Source: CAZFHP01 sp964519365 (lineage in GTDB: Bacteria > Babelota > Babeliae > Babelales > RVW-14). Taken from it: 13,686 nucleotides of DNA. The notes under the pieces are model-generated. The model searched no databases. It was not told the DNA's origin and saw only the letters and a program-made list of their open reading frames with translations. The position numbers were made by a program, and so were the translations under genes. This document shows, one piece after another, positions 1 to 6,536 of the stretch (within the stretch, counting starts at the first letter, position 1; each line of letters starts with the position of its first letter). The DNA lies in the NCBI GenBank assembly GCA_964519365.1, contig CAZFHP010000038.1, forward strand, positions 1 through 13,686. The letters run 5' to 3'.

Positions 1-71
1 GCCCGGCAGGACTCGAACCTGCGACCTACGGATTAGAAATCCGTTGCTCTATCCACCTGAGCTACGGGCAC
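1..71 (-). tRNA. tRNA-Arg (anticodon TCT), 3' end cut by window edge
   Basis: Read on the minus strand, the sequence folds as a tRNA. It has a D arm GCTC...GAGC, an anticodon stem ACGGA/TCCGT closing the loop TTTCTAA (anticodon TCT, reads AGA), and a T arm GCAGG/CCTGC with TTCGAGT. The 5' acceptor strand GTGCCCG pairs with CGGGC at the window edge, so the last two acceptor bases, the discriminator and any CCA lie outside. It is the last gene of a His-Pro-Arg cluster. Confidence 0.95.
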
Positions 72-108
72 AAATCATGTATAACTAAACGATGAAGATT
101 TTAAAGAA

Positions 109-184
109 TGGTCGGGGCGGCCAGACTCGAACTGGCAACCCCTCGCTCCCAAAGCGAGTGCGCTACCAATTGCGCCACGCCCCG
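109..184 (-). tRNA. tRNA-Pro (anticodon TGG), CCA encoded
   Basis: On the minus strand, acceptor CGGGGCG pairs with CGCCCCG. The D arm is GCGC/GCGC, the anticodon stem CTCGC/GCGAG closes TTTGGGA (anticodon TGG), and the T arm is GCCAG/CTGGC with TTCGAGT. Discriminator A is followed by an encoded CCA (bases 111-109). It sits between tRNA-His and tRNA-Arg with spacers of about 40 bases. An open frame on the opposite strand here is only a shadow of the tRNAs. Confidence 0.96.
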
Positions 185-224
185 ACTAAAAAAGTATATC
201 AAAAATCTTGATGAGCATCTACGA

Positions 225-301
225 TGGGGTGAGCGACGGGGATCGAACCCGCGACATTCAGAACCACAATCTGATGCTCTACCAACTGAGCTACGCCCAC
301 C
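225..301 (-). tRNA. tRNA-His (anticodon GTG), with G-1 and encoded CCA
   Basis: On the minus strand, acceptor GTGGGCG pairs with CGCTCAC (one G-U). The D arm is GCTC/GAGC. The anticodon stem TCAGA/TCTGA closes TTGTGGT (anticodon GTG). The T arm is GCGGG/CCCGT with TTCGATC. The base before the acceptor is G and faces discriminator C73: this is the G-1:C73 identity pair of histidine tRNAs. CCA is encoded at 227-225. It is the first tRNA of the minus-strand cluster. Confidence 0.96.
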
Positions 302-343
302 ATAACTCCTAACCTGGCATGGTTTTCATAACCAGATAAGTGT

Positions 344-371
344 ATTATATTGGTTTCTTCACAAAAATCAA
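344..371 (-). promoter_or_regulatory. Candidate promoter of the His-Pro-Arg tRNA cluster
   Basis: On the minus strand, a perfect -10 TATAAT (349-344) lies 16 bases from a -35-like TTGATT (371-366). Transcription would start near 337, about 36 bases before tRNA-His. The -35 box overlaps the stop codon of waaA. The small hairpin TGGTT/AACCA at 320-334 lies in the predicted leader. Assignment rests on consensus match and position only. Confidence 0.55.
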
Positions 372-1735
372 AGATTTCTTATTTTTTTTACAAGAAAATC
401 TATATTTTTTGTAACCGAAGCTGCTTCTTGCTGCGCCCATTCGTGCGCTTTTTGTCCCATTAGGCTTATTGCTTCATGCTTTTTAAGCATGTCATACGTG
501 TATGCAAAAAGTTTGTTAGAATTATGTGCTTTTTTAAGTGCTCCGCTTGCTTCTAAAGCATCTGCAATTACTTTCGTATTCTGATAATGCGGCCCAATAA
601 TCATAGGGGTGCCCCATATTGCCGGTTCAAGCAAATTATGCCCACCAATTGGAACAAACGTCCCGCCCAAATAAAAAATATCAGCGATTGAGCACAGTGC
701 AAATAGCTTGCCAATAGTGCATACGAGTATAATGTCGTTTTTGGGTAAAATATCATGTGTAAGCTTATCTAACGTATGTTGGCTCGTATTTTGTTTTTCT
801 TCTGTGTGTTCATGCCACATAAAATATTCTTCGCGAGAAAACCCAGCTTCTATTATTTTTTCTTGTAGTTCTTGTTTCCAATGAAAGTGCCGTGGGGCAA
901 GTATTATTTTTACGTGAGAAAATTCACGTTTTATTTTTGTGTATAATTTAAGATAATAATCAAGCTCGCCAGGGTGAACAGAGCCGACAAGTAAAATTTT
1001 ATATGGGGATTTTTGCTTGTACGTTGTTATATCGCGTATATTGCCCGTAAGAGAACTGACAAGCGCGTCTTTTTTTTTGACGACGTTAAACGCTTTAATA
1101 TTTCCCAGAACAGAAAGCTTCTCGTGTGATATGCCAAACTGTTCGAATAATTTTTTGTCGCGTACGCTTTGTGTGAAAATATGGGTGTACACAGAAAAGA
1201 GTTTAGAAAAAATTACTTTCAGGCGAGAGAGTTTTTTGTATGATCGTGTGCTTATTCGTGCGTTTAATAAATACACAGGGATTTTTTTGTACCGTGCGAG
1301 CATCAAAAAATTAGGCCAGGTTTCAGCTTCTACAGCAATAATAGCACACGGTTTAATGCGTCTAAACGCTAAAAGCATAGAAAACAAAAAGTCGTATGGC
1401 ATAAAACTTATGTAATCAGCTCGAATGTTTTTTTCTGCGATTTTTTTGCCTGCCAGCGTACCTGTTGTAACATAACACGTGATATTTTTGTGTCCCAACT
1501 CTTTTTGTAGCATGTCAATAAAATATTCTATCGAAAGCATTTCGCCTACAGAAACAGCATGGATCCAAATGCTTTTGGAATTATCTTTTAGCTTTGGAAC
1601 AAGCCCAATGCGTTGCGTAAACGACCCAAAAATAGGCTTGTTCTTAACTTTTCTAAAGACAAGAAAGCATAGTAACACTGGTAGCATAACAAGCGTAAAT
1701 ACTTGATATGCAAGAAATAGCATGAATATTATCAA
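368..1735 (-). CDS. waaA: 3-deoxy-D-manno-octulosonic acid (Kdo) transferase
   Basis: WaaA (KdtA, GT30 family) transfers Kdo from CMP-Kdo to the lipid A precursor at the cytoplasmic face of the inner membrane. At 455 residues it is slightly longer than the usual 420-430. An N-terminal membrane anchor spans about 2-27. The acceptor-domain motif WIHAVSVGE (57-65) carries the family's catalytic glutamate (E65). EAETWPN (136-142), GNIK (211-214), APRH (280-283) and GGTFVPIGGHNLLEP (357-371) follow in family order, the last forming the nucleotide-sugar site. The chosen start is TTG (1735) with a weak TAGG eight bases upstream. An ATG four codons in (1723) is the alternative but has no Shine-Dalgarno. 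The gene follows the protease gene by 84 bases on the same strand. Together with gmhB it indicates an LPS-type outer membrane. Confidence 0.93.
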   Translation of the reverse strand: MIIFMLFLAYQVFTLVMLPVLLCFLVFRKVKNKPIFGSFTQRIGLVPKLKDNSKSIWIHAVSVGEMLSIEYFIDMLQKELGHKNITCYVTTGTLAGKKIAEKNIRADYISFMPYDFLFSMLLAFRRIKPCAIIAVEAETWPNFLMLARYKKIPVYLLNARISTRSYKKLSRLKVIFSKLFSVYTHIFTQSVRDKKLFEQFGISHEKLSVLGNIKAFNVVKKKDALVSSLTGNIRDITTYKQKSPYKILLVGSVHPGELDYYLKLYTKIKREFSHVKIILAPRHFHWKQELQEKIIEAGFSREEYFMWHEHTEEKQNTSQHTLDKLTHDILPKNDIILVCTIGKLFALCSIADIFYLGGTFVPIGGHNLLEPAIWGTPMIIGPHYQNTKVIADALEASGALKKAHNSNKLFAYTYDMLKKHEAISLMGQKAHEWAQQEAASVTKNIDFLVKKIRNL

Positions 1736-1776
1736 AGCAATAACCTACGTAAAAAACTATTATGACGTATATGTCT

Positions 1777-1802
1777 CGTATAATCTTATCGTATAATCTT
1801 AT
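1777..1802. repeat. Perfect 13-bp tandem duplication upstream of waaA
   Basis: CGTATAATCTTAT occurs twice back to back (1777-1789 and 1790-1802) in the 84-base gap between the protease gene and waaA. Each copy contains TATAAT on the plus strand, where no gene follows, and TTATACG on the minus strand, which could serve as a weak -10 for waaA. Confidence 0.85.
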
Positions 1803-1819
1803 ACTATCAGTATAGCAGG

Positions 1820-3466
1820 CTATTTGATTTTTTCTATAGCGATCTTATCGTCCGTTACATAGTTTTCGTGTAAAAATTTTAATACTTTTTTTCGGCTGTT
1901 TACTAATTTAGGGTTTGTTCTTTTTGCAACGTCGAGCAAATTAATTAAATTGACACTCGCTTGCACTTGTACGTCAGACGCTAGAGACTCTTTTTGTCGT
2001 TCTTCCCAGCTTTTTTTCTTGTCTTTTTTTGCCAGTTTTTTTTCTTTTGTTTTTTCTTGTTTGCCCGTGTTTTCTTCTTCTTCTTCTTGATCTTCTTCTT
2101 TTTCTTCTTCTTGATCTTGCTTTTGATCTTTATTTTTTTTGCCAAAAAGCTTGTGCCAGAACCCTCGTTTTTTGTCTTTCTTCGTTTCATCTTTTTTCGT
2201 ATGTGTGCGATCTTTTTTTTGTACTTCTTCTACGGTAATATGATTTTTAAGCGACGATTCTTTGCCATAGAGCTCTTGGACCCATTTCATCTCATCTGTT
2301 GGCGTATACTTAGGTTTGACGGTAAAATCAGGATTAATCCCAAGTGCCTGAATAGATTTGTTCCCTGGTAAATAATAAAGCATCGTTGTAATCTTTAAAG
2401 CACAGCCATTTTTGACCGGGATAAGCTCTTGTACTGATCCTTTGCCGAACGTCGGGGTGCCAACAAGAAAGACCATAAGATTTTTATGATTATCTTTGTG
2501 CTCAGAGTGATACTGTAAGCTGCCAGCAAGAATTTCTGCTGCCGATGCTGTGAAATTATCGATCAAAATAAAAACCGGCACCGTGCTTTTAAGAATAGGG
2601 TCTTTTTTTGTTGAGTACGTTGCAACGAGTTTTGCGTCTTTGTCTTTTGTTGTAACAACAACAGACTCTTTGTTTAAAAAGAGCCCAGCCATGTCGATAG
2701 CCGAGTCAAGCGTTCCGCCTGGATTGCGGCGCAGGTCAAGTACAATGCCTTTACATTTGCCGTCGTTTGCGATACGTAAAAGCTCGCTCATCTGAGTAGC
2801 AGCTATTTCGTTAAAAATTCGTAACGAGAGATAATAGATGTTTTGTTTTGTAAATTTATAACAGATCGATGTTTGGTCTTTGATGATATCGCGTTTTACC
2901 GTAAACGTTAATGGTTTCTTCTTTCGAATAACTTTTAACGTAACTTCTGTGCCAGACTTGCCTTTGAGCATGCTTATGACTTCGTCTGAGGCAAGCCCCT
3001 TAAGCTTTTTCCCGTTTACTTCAACGATTTTGTCCCCAGACTCAAGCCCTGCAGCTTCAGCCGGTCCATTTTGTATTACACCAATAATAACAAGTGCTTC
3101 GTCTTCAGGTATTTTTGTGATAATACTCACGCCTATTCCTGAAAACTCTCCCGATGTTGATTCCATTGTTGCTTTATAACTTTTTGGAGTAAAAAATGCA
3201 GAATGGGCGTCAACGTGCGCAACGGCAGACTTAAGTGAATCTTGAATAAATTTAGCAAAGTCAACGCTTCTAAATGCTTTTTTTTCAACCAGACTAACGA
3301 CTTCTGAATATGTCTGAAACCATTGGAAAATATCTTTGTCAACGTCTTTTACGTCTTTTTTTTGTCCCTGTGATTTGTTTTTCGTTTTTGTATTTATCTC
3401 TGGCATTGTGTGTAATGCAAGAATACTTGTCATAAAACATGCTAGGAAAAATCGTTTTTTGCACAT
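1820..3466 (-). CDS. C-terminal processing protease (S41 family, CtpA/Prc type)
   Basis: A periplasmic serine protease of 548 residues. A signal peptide or anchor covers about 4-21. A PDZ domain (about 107-195) contains the carboxylate-binding-type stretch SGIGVSI, followed by the S41 catalytic core. The predicted nucleophile is Ser308 in TASAAE, the general base Lys342 in FGKGSVQ, and the assisting residue Gln346. The Ser-Lys distance is 34 residues, against 25 in CtpB/Prc, because of a His/Lys/Asn-rich insertion around 320-329. Between the core and the conserved-looking C-terminal helix (about 498-530) lies a very charged Lys/Glu stretch, about 415-495. Such proteases trim or degrade periplasmic and membrane proteins with exposed C-termini, in some bacteria murein hydrolases. 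The start is supported by GGGAG nine bases upstream. The gene is divergent from rapZ and upstream of waaA. Confidence 0.93.
   Translation of the reverse strand: MCKKRFFLACFMTSILALHTMPEINTKTKNKSQGQKKDVKDVDKDIFQWFQTYSEVVSLVEKKAFRSVDFAKFIQDSLKSAVAHVDAHSAFFTPKSYKATMESTSGEFSGIGVSIITKIPEDEALVIIGVIQNGPAEAAGLESGDKIVEVNGKKLKGLASDEVISMLKGKSGTEVTLKVIRKKKPLTFTVKRDIIKDQTSICYKFTKQNIYYLSLRIFNEIAATQMSELLRIANDGKCKGIVLDLRRNPGGTLDSAIDMAGLFLNKESVVVTTKDKDAKLVATYSTKKDPILKSTVPVFILIDNFTASAAEILAGSLQYHSEHKDNHKNLMVFLVGTPTFGKGSVQELIPVKNGCALKITTMLYYLPGNKSIQALGINPDFTVKPKYTPTDEMKWVQELYGKESSLKNHITVEEVQKKDRTHTKKDETKKDKKRGFWHKLFGKKNKDQKQDQEEEKEEDQEEEEENTGKQEKTKEKKLAKKDKKKSWEERQKESLASDVQVQASVNLINLLDVAKRTNPKLVNSRKKVLKFLHENYVTDDKIAIEKIK
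2071..2118. repeat. TTC/GAA microsatellite inside the S41 protease gene
   Basis: Runs of TTC triplets broken by TTGATC encode the acidic block near residues 452-465 of the protease (Asp-Gln followed by Glu runs). The flanking 150 bases also hold several T7-T9 homopolymers encoding lysines. Such tracts are prone to replication slippage, so length variation between strains would be expected here. Confidence 0.8.
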
Positions 3467-3545
3467 AATTCTGTTCTCCCTTTATTTCTTACCTGTGAAT
3501 AATATACTTTAAATTAAACGTTAATTATTATGTGAGTAAAATATC

Positions 3546-4451
3546 ATGAATAATCTAAAATCTTTAGACCTAAAAAAACAAGACATCAGTATATTAATAG
3601 TCACAGGTCTTTCTGGTGCAGGCAAAACAAGTGTTATGCGTGCGCTTGAAGATCAAGGTTTTTTTTGTGTTGACAATCTTCCAATACCATTACTTTCTCG
3701 GTTTTTAGGTTTGACGTTTAAAGCGCACACAAATGCTCCTAAAAATGTTTTAAAAGTTGCTCTGGGCATAGACTCTCGTGGGATCGAGTTTTTAAAAGAT
3801 TTTGTGCATGAAGTCGATATGCTTAAAAAAAATAGAAATATTAACGTACGCGTTATCTTTCTTCGTGCGCATCACAAAACGCTGGTAAAACGTTTTCAAG
3901 AGACGCGTCGCAAACATCCATTGGGTAGTGATATTGGTCTCACTAGCGCCATAGAAAAAGAAAAAGATCTGCTTGCGCCGATTATGCACATGTCTGATAT
4001 GATTCTCGAAACTGACGACATGACTATTCACTCGTTGCGCCATTGGGTAAGAAATTCGTTTTGTGTAACAGCAAAGCGTGAGCTTATGGTTAATATTATT
4101 TCGTTTGGTTTTAAATACGGGGTCCCAGTCGAAAGTAACATTGTGTATGATATTAGATTCTTGCCCAACCCGTACTTTATTCCAGCGTTAAAAAATTACA
4201 ATGGCCGTGATGCTAAGATTCAGGAGTATCTATTTGCCCAGCAGCCCGTTGTTGATTATTGGCAACGCTTACATAACTTTTTAGAGTATTCGCTGCAGCA
4301 GTTTTATAACGAAGGGCGTTACTTTGTTACCATAGCCATTGGCTGCACTGGCGGGAAGCATAGGTCAGTAGCATTTGTTGAGAAAATGGGCAAACAAACG
4401 GTTGAGAATATTGCGTTTTTGGTAACGCATCGTGATTTGGGAAAAGAGTAG
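3546..4451 (+). CDS. rapZ: RNase adapter / nucleotide-binding protein RapZ (YvcJ family)
   Basis: Full-length RapZ, 301 residues against about 285-295 in the family. The N-terminal P-loop domain shows Walker A GLSGAGKT (21-28), CVDNLP (41-46), IDSRG (75-79) and the RRKHPL segment (121-126). The C-terminal domain shows the family blocks FGFKYGVP (187-194), YDIRFLPNPY (201-210) and GCTGGKHRSV (266-275). In Escherichia coli RapZ presents the sRNA GlmZ to RNase E and so tunes GlmS and UDP-GlcNAc precursor supply. In Bacillus YvcJ has nucleotide hydrolysis activity and a less clear role. A GlmZ-type circuit cannot be assumed here. The ATG is preceded only by a weak GTGAG. A TATACT at 3503-3508 is a possible -10, without a good -35. 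It is followed by an 11-bp repeat array and an ftsB-like gene, probably in one transcript. Confidence 0.95.
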   Translation: MNNLKSLDLKKQDISILIVTGLSGAGKTSVMRALEDQGFFCVDNLPIPLLSRFLGLTFKAHTNAPKNVLKVALGIDSRGIEFLKDFVHEVDMLKKNRNINVRVIFLRAHHKTLVKRFQETRRKHPLGSDIGLTSAIEKEKDLLAPIMHMSDMILETDDMTIHSLRHWVRNSFCVTAKRELMVNIISFGFKYGVPVESNIVYDIRFLPNPYFIPALKNYNGRDAKIQEYLFAQQPVVDYWQRLHNFLEYSLQQFYNEGRYFVTIAIGCTGGKHRSVAFVEKMGKQTVENIAFLVTHRDLGKE

Positions 4452-4454
4452 CGC

Positions 4455-4534
4455 GTGCGTAAATTGTGCGTGTGAAGTGCGCGCGTAAAGTTTGTGTGTG
4501 TAAAGTACGTGCGTAAAGTATTTGTGTGTGAAGT
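4455..4534. repeat. Six-copy 11-bp direct repeat array (GYGYGTRAAGT)
   Basis: Six near-identical copies lie between rapZ and the ftsB-like gene: 4455-4465, 4468-4478, 4481-4491, 4496-4506, 4509-4519 and 4524-4534. Start-to-start distances are 13, 13, 15, 13 and 15 bases. The core is GTGYGTRAAGT, with one last-copy-like variant ending ATT in the first unit. The array begins four bases after the rapZ stop and ends 15 bases before the GTG of the next gene, so it fills the whole intergenic gap. An open frame on the opposite strand is a by-product of the repeat. Confidence 0.9.
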
Positions 4535-4549
4535 ATAAAAGAGAGAGTC

Positions 4550-4876
4550 GTGAAAAAACGAAGAATAAAATTTATTTTGGACGGGCTTATTTCCATAAGC
4601 ATTTGTCTTGCATGGGGGCATCATCTTGTTTTTGGACCTCATGGGGTTAAAGATGCCCAAGTTTTGCACAAACAAATAATTCAAGAAAATAAACGCATTC
4701 GTGTTTTACAAAACGATATTTCTAATATCAAGCAAGATCTTGCAACATGGGAAGATCAACAAGACTTGTTTGAAAAAGAACGGGTTGCGCGGGAAGATTT
4801 TTTGTTAAGCTATACAAACGAACGCGTGTATTTTGTTCAGAACAAAAAAGAAGGCCTGCAGGAGTCAGGATTCTGA
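4550..4876 (+). CDS. Septum formation initiator protein, FtsB/DivIC-like
   Basis: A small bitopic membrane protein of 108 residues, typical of the FtsB/DivIC family. A positively charged cytoplasmic start KKRRIK is followed by one membrane segment (about 8-28), then the short FGPHGV motif that recalls the FG-x-x-G turn after the FtsB helix. A coiled coil (about 34-75) comes next. The tail ERVAREDFLLSYTNERVYFV resembles the family's C-terminal block of an acidic and arginine-rich helix followed by a hydrophobic strand. In E. coli FtsB joins FtsQ and FtsL at the division site. The start is GTG with GAGAG seven bases upstream. The TGA stop lies inside a long hairpin. Specific assignment to FtsB rather than FtsL or DivIC is not secure from sequence alone. 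Confidence 0.78.
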   Translation: MKKRRIKFILDGLISISICLAWGHHLVFGPHGVKDAQVLHKQIIQENKRIRVLQNDISNIKQDLATWEDQQDLFEKERVAREDFLLSYTNERVYFVQNKKEGLQESGF

Positions 4877-4887
4877 CGTGCAGGCCT
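4852..4887 (+). terminator. Long hairpin overlapping the end of the ftsB-like gene
   Basis: AGGCCTGCA (4852-4860) pairs perfectly with TGCAGGCCT (4879-4887). Inside, GTCAG (4863-4867) pairs with CTGAC (4872-4876) around the loop GATT. The stop codon TGA forms part of the inner stem. No T run follows directly, so termination may depend on the next hairpin, or the structure may protect the 3' end of the mRNA. Confidence 0.6.
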
Positions 4888-4898
4888 ATGTGGGTCCC

Positions 4899-4924
4899 CC
4901 CCAACCAATTAAGTTTGGGGTTTT
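4899..4924 (+). terminator. Second hairpin with short T run, probable terminator
   Basis: CCCCAAC (4899-4905) pairs with GTTTGGGG (4913-4920) with one bulged T, followed by TTTT (4921-4924). It lies between the convergent ftsB-like gene and the minus-strand gene ending at 4960, the place where a terminator is expected. The G-rich stretch just after it (4917-4935) limits confidence in any single fold. Confidence 0.45.
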
Positions 4925-4959
4925 GGGTGGGTCGGTGTTTACGTTTTATTATTTTAATT

Positions 4960-6153
4960 TTAGCAAGGCATGATATTTGATGCATTTACTCCTGCTAAAT
5001 CTGTTAAATCTGGAGTTTGAGTGGAAAAGCTTGGTCTGTTAGACCAGACTGTTGATACAAATCCACTAAATGCTGTCCAGCCAGTGCTTGCATTTGATGC
5101 AATAAAGCTTCCAGCGTTTTTTCCAAGTTCAACAACCGCAGGAATCGCTGTATTTTTTACCGCTGTTACAAGCAATGTACCGTTTGAATATACGAATTGA
5201 CAAACAGGGAGGCCAACTTTGTTCCATACAGGCAAAAGAGCGTTGTTATGTGTGTATGCAAGAACCTGCTGTCCTTTTATTATAAGTAACGCACCTTTTG
5301 AACATACGAACTTGCAAGCTCCTGTTTCACTTATCCATTGGAATGAACTTAAAATAGCACCTTGGCCACTAGTTTTAATCCATGCGCTATATTCATAGAT
5401 TGCTTGACATGCAGCGTTTTGTCCCATTGCTTCTACGACTATATCCAAATAGTAGATGCATACTTCAGGAAGAAGCTTAATTATTCCAGCATAGTGAAGC
5501 GATACGAGTACTAACGCAGTTGTTGCGGCTACCGTAAGAGTTATCCCTGCAACGACTAAAACTTTTTTTGTTTTATTCCAGCGGACAGTGCATCGTGTAG
5601 CTTTGCGGGCTGTGTGTGCTACTTCTGTGATTGCTTTGTTTGCTTTTGCTATTTGAGCTTGTTCTTCTTCTGATAATTCTGATATTAAGTTATGCTTGAT
5701 TGCCATTATTTGAAAGAATTTTTGCAACCCATCATGTTGCTTTTTCATCCAGCCAAGCCATTCTTCTCCATCTGTTCCTTGTAATTCTAAGCTATGTTCT
5801 GTTCTGTATGCGATAAAATCATGCAATAAATGATCGTCTCGACTTTCATCTAACAAGTTTAAGAGACTTGTTCTTAGTGTATTTAAATCGCTTTTGCTCA
5901 GCGTTTTTGGTCGCAATATATCGTTTTGAATTTGTCCTTGTAGATAGTTCTCTAATGATTCAAGTTTGGCTGTAATTGGTTTGATTGATACTTCGTCTTT
6001 TATACCATCTAATGAACTTCTTGTGTGCTCAATTTTAGACGAAATGAGGCCTGTAATCCAAGCCTGTGCCGTGTGTGTAGCTCCAAAAGTAAAACATGCC
6101 AAAGCAAGAGCTTTGATAAGATTACGTTTAATCTTTAAAAATAAACCGTTCAT
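4960..6153 (-). CDS. Exported protein of unknown function with one mid-protein membrane segment
   Basis: I do not recognise a family. From the ATG at 6153 the product has 397 residues. A signal peptide KIKRNLIKALALACFTFGA..AQA suggests cleavage after residue 31. A mainly helical, charged region follows (about 32-195), then one strong membrane segment (about 198-223) preceded by WNKTKK. The C-terminal part (about 225-397) is richer in Cys, Gly, Ser and Thr and ends in ...NIMPC. It contains two related blocks about 38 residues apart: CKFVCSKGALLI (from Cys280) and CQFVYSNGTLLV (from Cys318). An in-frame ATG five codons upstream (6168) is rejected as start because its bases form the Shine-Dalgarno ATGGAGG; GGAGG lies eight bases before the chosen ATG. 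The architecture and leader match the gene at 6537-8072. Confidence 0.8.
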   Translation of the reverse strand: MNGLFLKIKRNLIKALALACFTFGATHTAQAWITGLISSKIEHTRSSLDGIKDEVSIKPITAKLESLENYLQGQIQNDILRPKTLSKSDLNTLRTSLLNLLDESRDDHLLHDFIAYRTEHSLELQGTDGEEWLGWMKKQHDGLQKFFQIMAIKHNLISELSEEEQAQIAKANKAITEVAHTARKATRCTVRWNKTKKVLVVAGITLTVAATTALVLVSLHYAGIIKLLPEVCIYYLDIVVEAMGQNAACQAIYEYSAWIKTSGQGAILSSFQWISETGACKFVCSKGALLIIKGQQVLAYTHNNALLPVWNKVGLPVCQFVYSNGTLLVTAVKNTAIPAVVELGKNAGSFIASNASTGWTAFSGFVSTVWSNRPSFSTQTPDLTDLAGVNASNIMPC

Positions 6154-6161
6154 AATAATAT

Positions 6162-6184
6162 CCTCCATTTTAACGGTATTTAAA
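6162..6184 (-). promoter_or_regulatory. Strong Shine-Dalgarno and leader motif before the 397-aa exported protein
   Basis: Minus-strand ATGGAGG (6168-6162) gives GGAGG eight bases before ATG 6153 and fixes that start. TTTAAATAC (6184-6176) lies seven bases further upstream. The same pair of elements, TTTAAATAC and ATGGAGG, precedes the gene starting at 8072, there eleven bases apart. Confidence 0.7.
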
Positions 6185-6219
6185 ATACATACGAAATACT
6201 ATTTTTATATCGGTACGCA

Positions 6220-6279
6220 TTTCTCAGGTGATACATAGAGCTTTTGTGAGCTTTTGATGTTATCATAACCTCTGAGAAA
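6220..6279 (-). promoter_or_regulatory. Bulged stem-loop upstream of the 397-aa exported protein
   Basis: TTTCTCAG (6220-6227) pairs with CTGAGAAA (6272-6279). GTGATA (6228-6233) continues to pair with TATCAT (6261-6266), with a five-base bulge at 6267-6271. The loop contains the direct repeat GAGCTTTTG at 6238-6246 and 6249-6257. It lies 67 bases before the start, so it could be in the 5' leader, or it could be a protein-binding inverted repeat. Confidence 0.4.
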
Positions 6280-6360
6280 GAAACCTCCGAAAAATTTACT
6301 TTTTTATGCCTTCTATCTTATGCTCATAATTCAAGCTTACTGTGTTCTCTTGTCCCTGTC

Positions 6361-6403
6361 AAACGCCCTATAGTACATAAAAGTGTGCTTTTTGGCGTTT
6401 TTT
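6361..6403 (+). terminator. Terminator-like hairpin on the plus strand
   Basis: AAACGCC (6361-6367) pairs with GGCGTTT (6394-6400). An inner stem AAAAG (6379-6383)/CTTTT (6388-6392) closes the loop TGTG. T6 covers 6398-6403. The inner stem is separated from the outer by an unpaired stretch on one side. The T run is on the plus strand, yet no plus-strand gene precedes it. Confidence 0.35.
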
Positions 6404-6443
6404 GTGTCGAGGCGTTTCTATTTGTAACGTTCGTGTCTTTTGG

Positions 6444-6477
6444 GTTAAGAGATGCGATTTGCGTCGCATTTCTTAAC
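6444..6477. repeat. 14-pair inverted repeat, stem-loop
   Basis: The arm 6444-6457 (GTTAAGAGATGCGA) pairs over all 14 positions with 6464-6477 (TCGCATTTCTTAAC) around the six-base loop TTTGCG. One pair (6451/6470) is G-U on plus-strand RNA and an A-C mismatch on minus-strand RNA. It lies 60 bases after the stop of the minus-strand gene at 6537, a terminator position, but no T run follows on either strand. Confidence 0.75.
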
Positions 6478-6536
6478 TTCATGTGCTTTCTATTTTGCTT
6501 GCATTTTAATTGTGTGTTTTTTGTTCAAACTTTTTT

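Larger units (their letters stand above)
6154..6536. other. 383-base non-coding stretch with three hairpins
   Basis: No convincing gene is visible. It holds the leader of the downstream exported protein, a bulged hairpin at 6220-6279, a hairpin followed by six T on the plus strand at 6361-6403, and a 14-pair inverted repeat at 6444-6477. A 28-codon minus-strand frame beginning near 6264 has no usable ribosome site. No tRNA, tmRNA, SRP RNA or RNase P features were seen. It may include the 3' end and 5' leader of the two flanking genes or an unannotated small RNA. Confidence 0.6.

Noticed and set aside
108..305. 65-codon open frame on the plus strand
   Set aside because: It runs antisense through tRNA-Pro and tRNA-His; the bases are fully explained by the tRNA folds.
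1994..2371. Phe/Leu-rich open frame on the plus strand, looks like a membrane protein
   Set aside because: It is the complement of the Lys/Glu-rich block of the S41 protease; AAA and GAA codons read as Phe on the other strand.
4455..4534. CRISPR array
   Set aside because: Units are 11 bp with 2-4-base gaps; no spacers of CRISPR size and no cas genes.
4319..4684. Minus-strand frame with a HTxNLRT repeat, opposite rapZ and the ftsB-like gene
   Set aside because: The protein repeat is a by-product of the 11-bp DNA repeat array, and the frame overlaps two convincing genes.
6154..6168. Upstream ATG giving MEDII at the start of the exported protein
   Set aside because: These bases form the Shine-Dalgarno; the signal peptide starts at the next ATG.
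6177..6264. 28-codon minus-strand frame upstream of the exported protein
   Set aside because: The GAGG is only two bases from its ATG and the peptide shows no recognisable feature.
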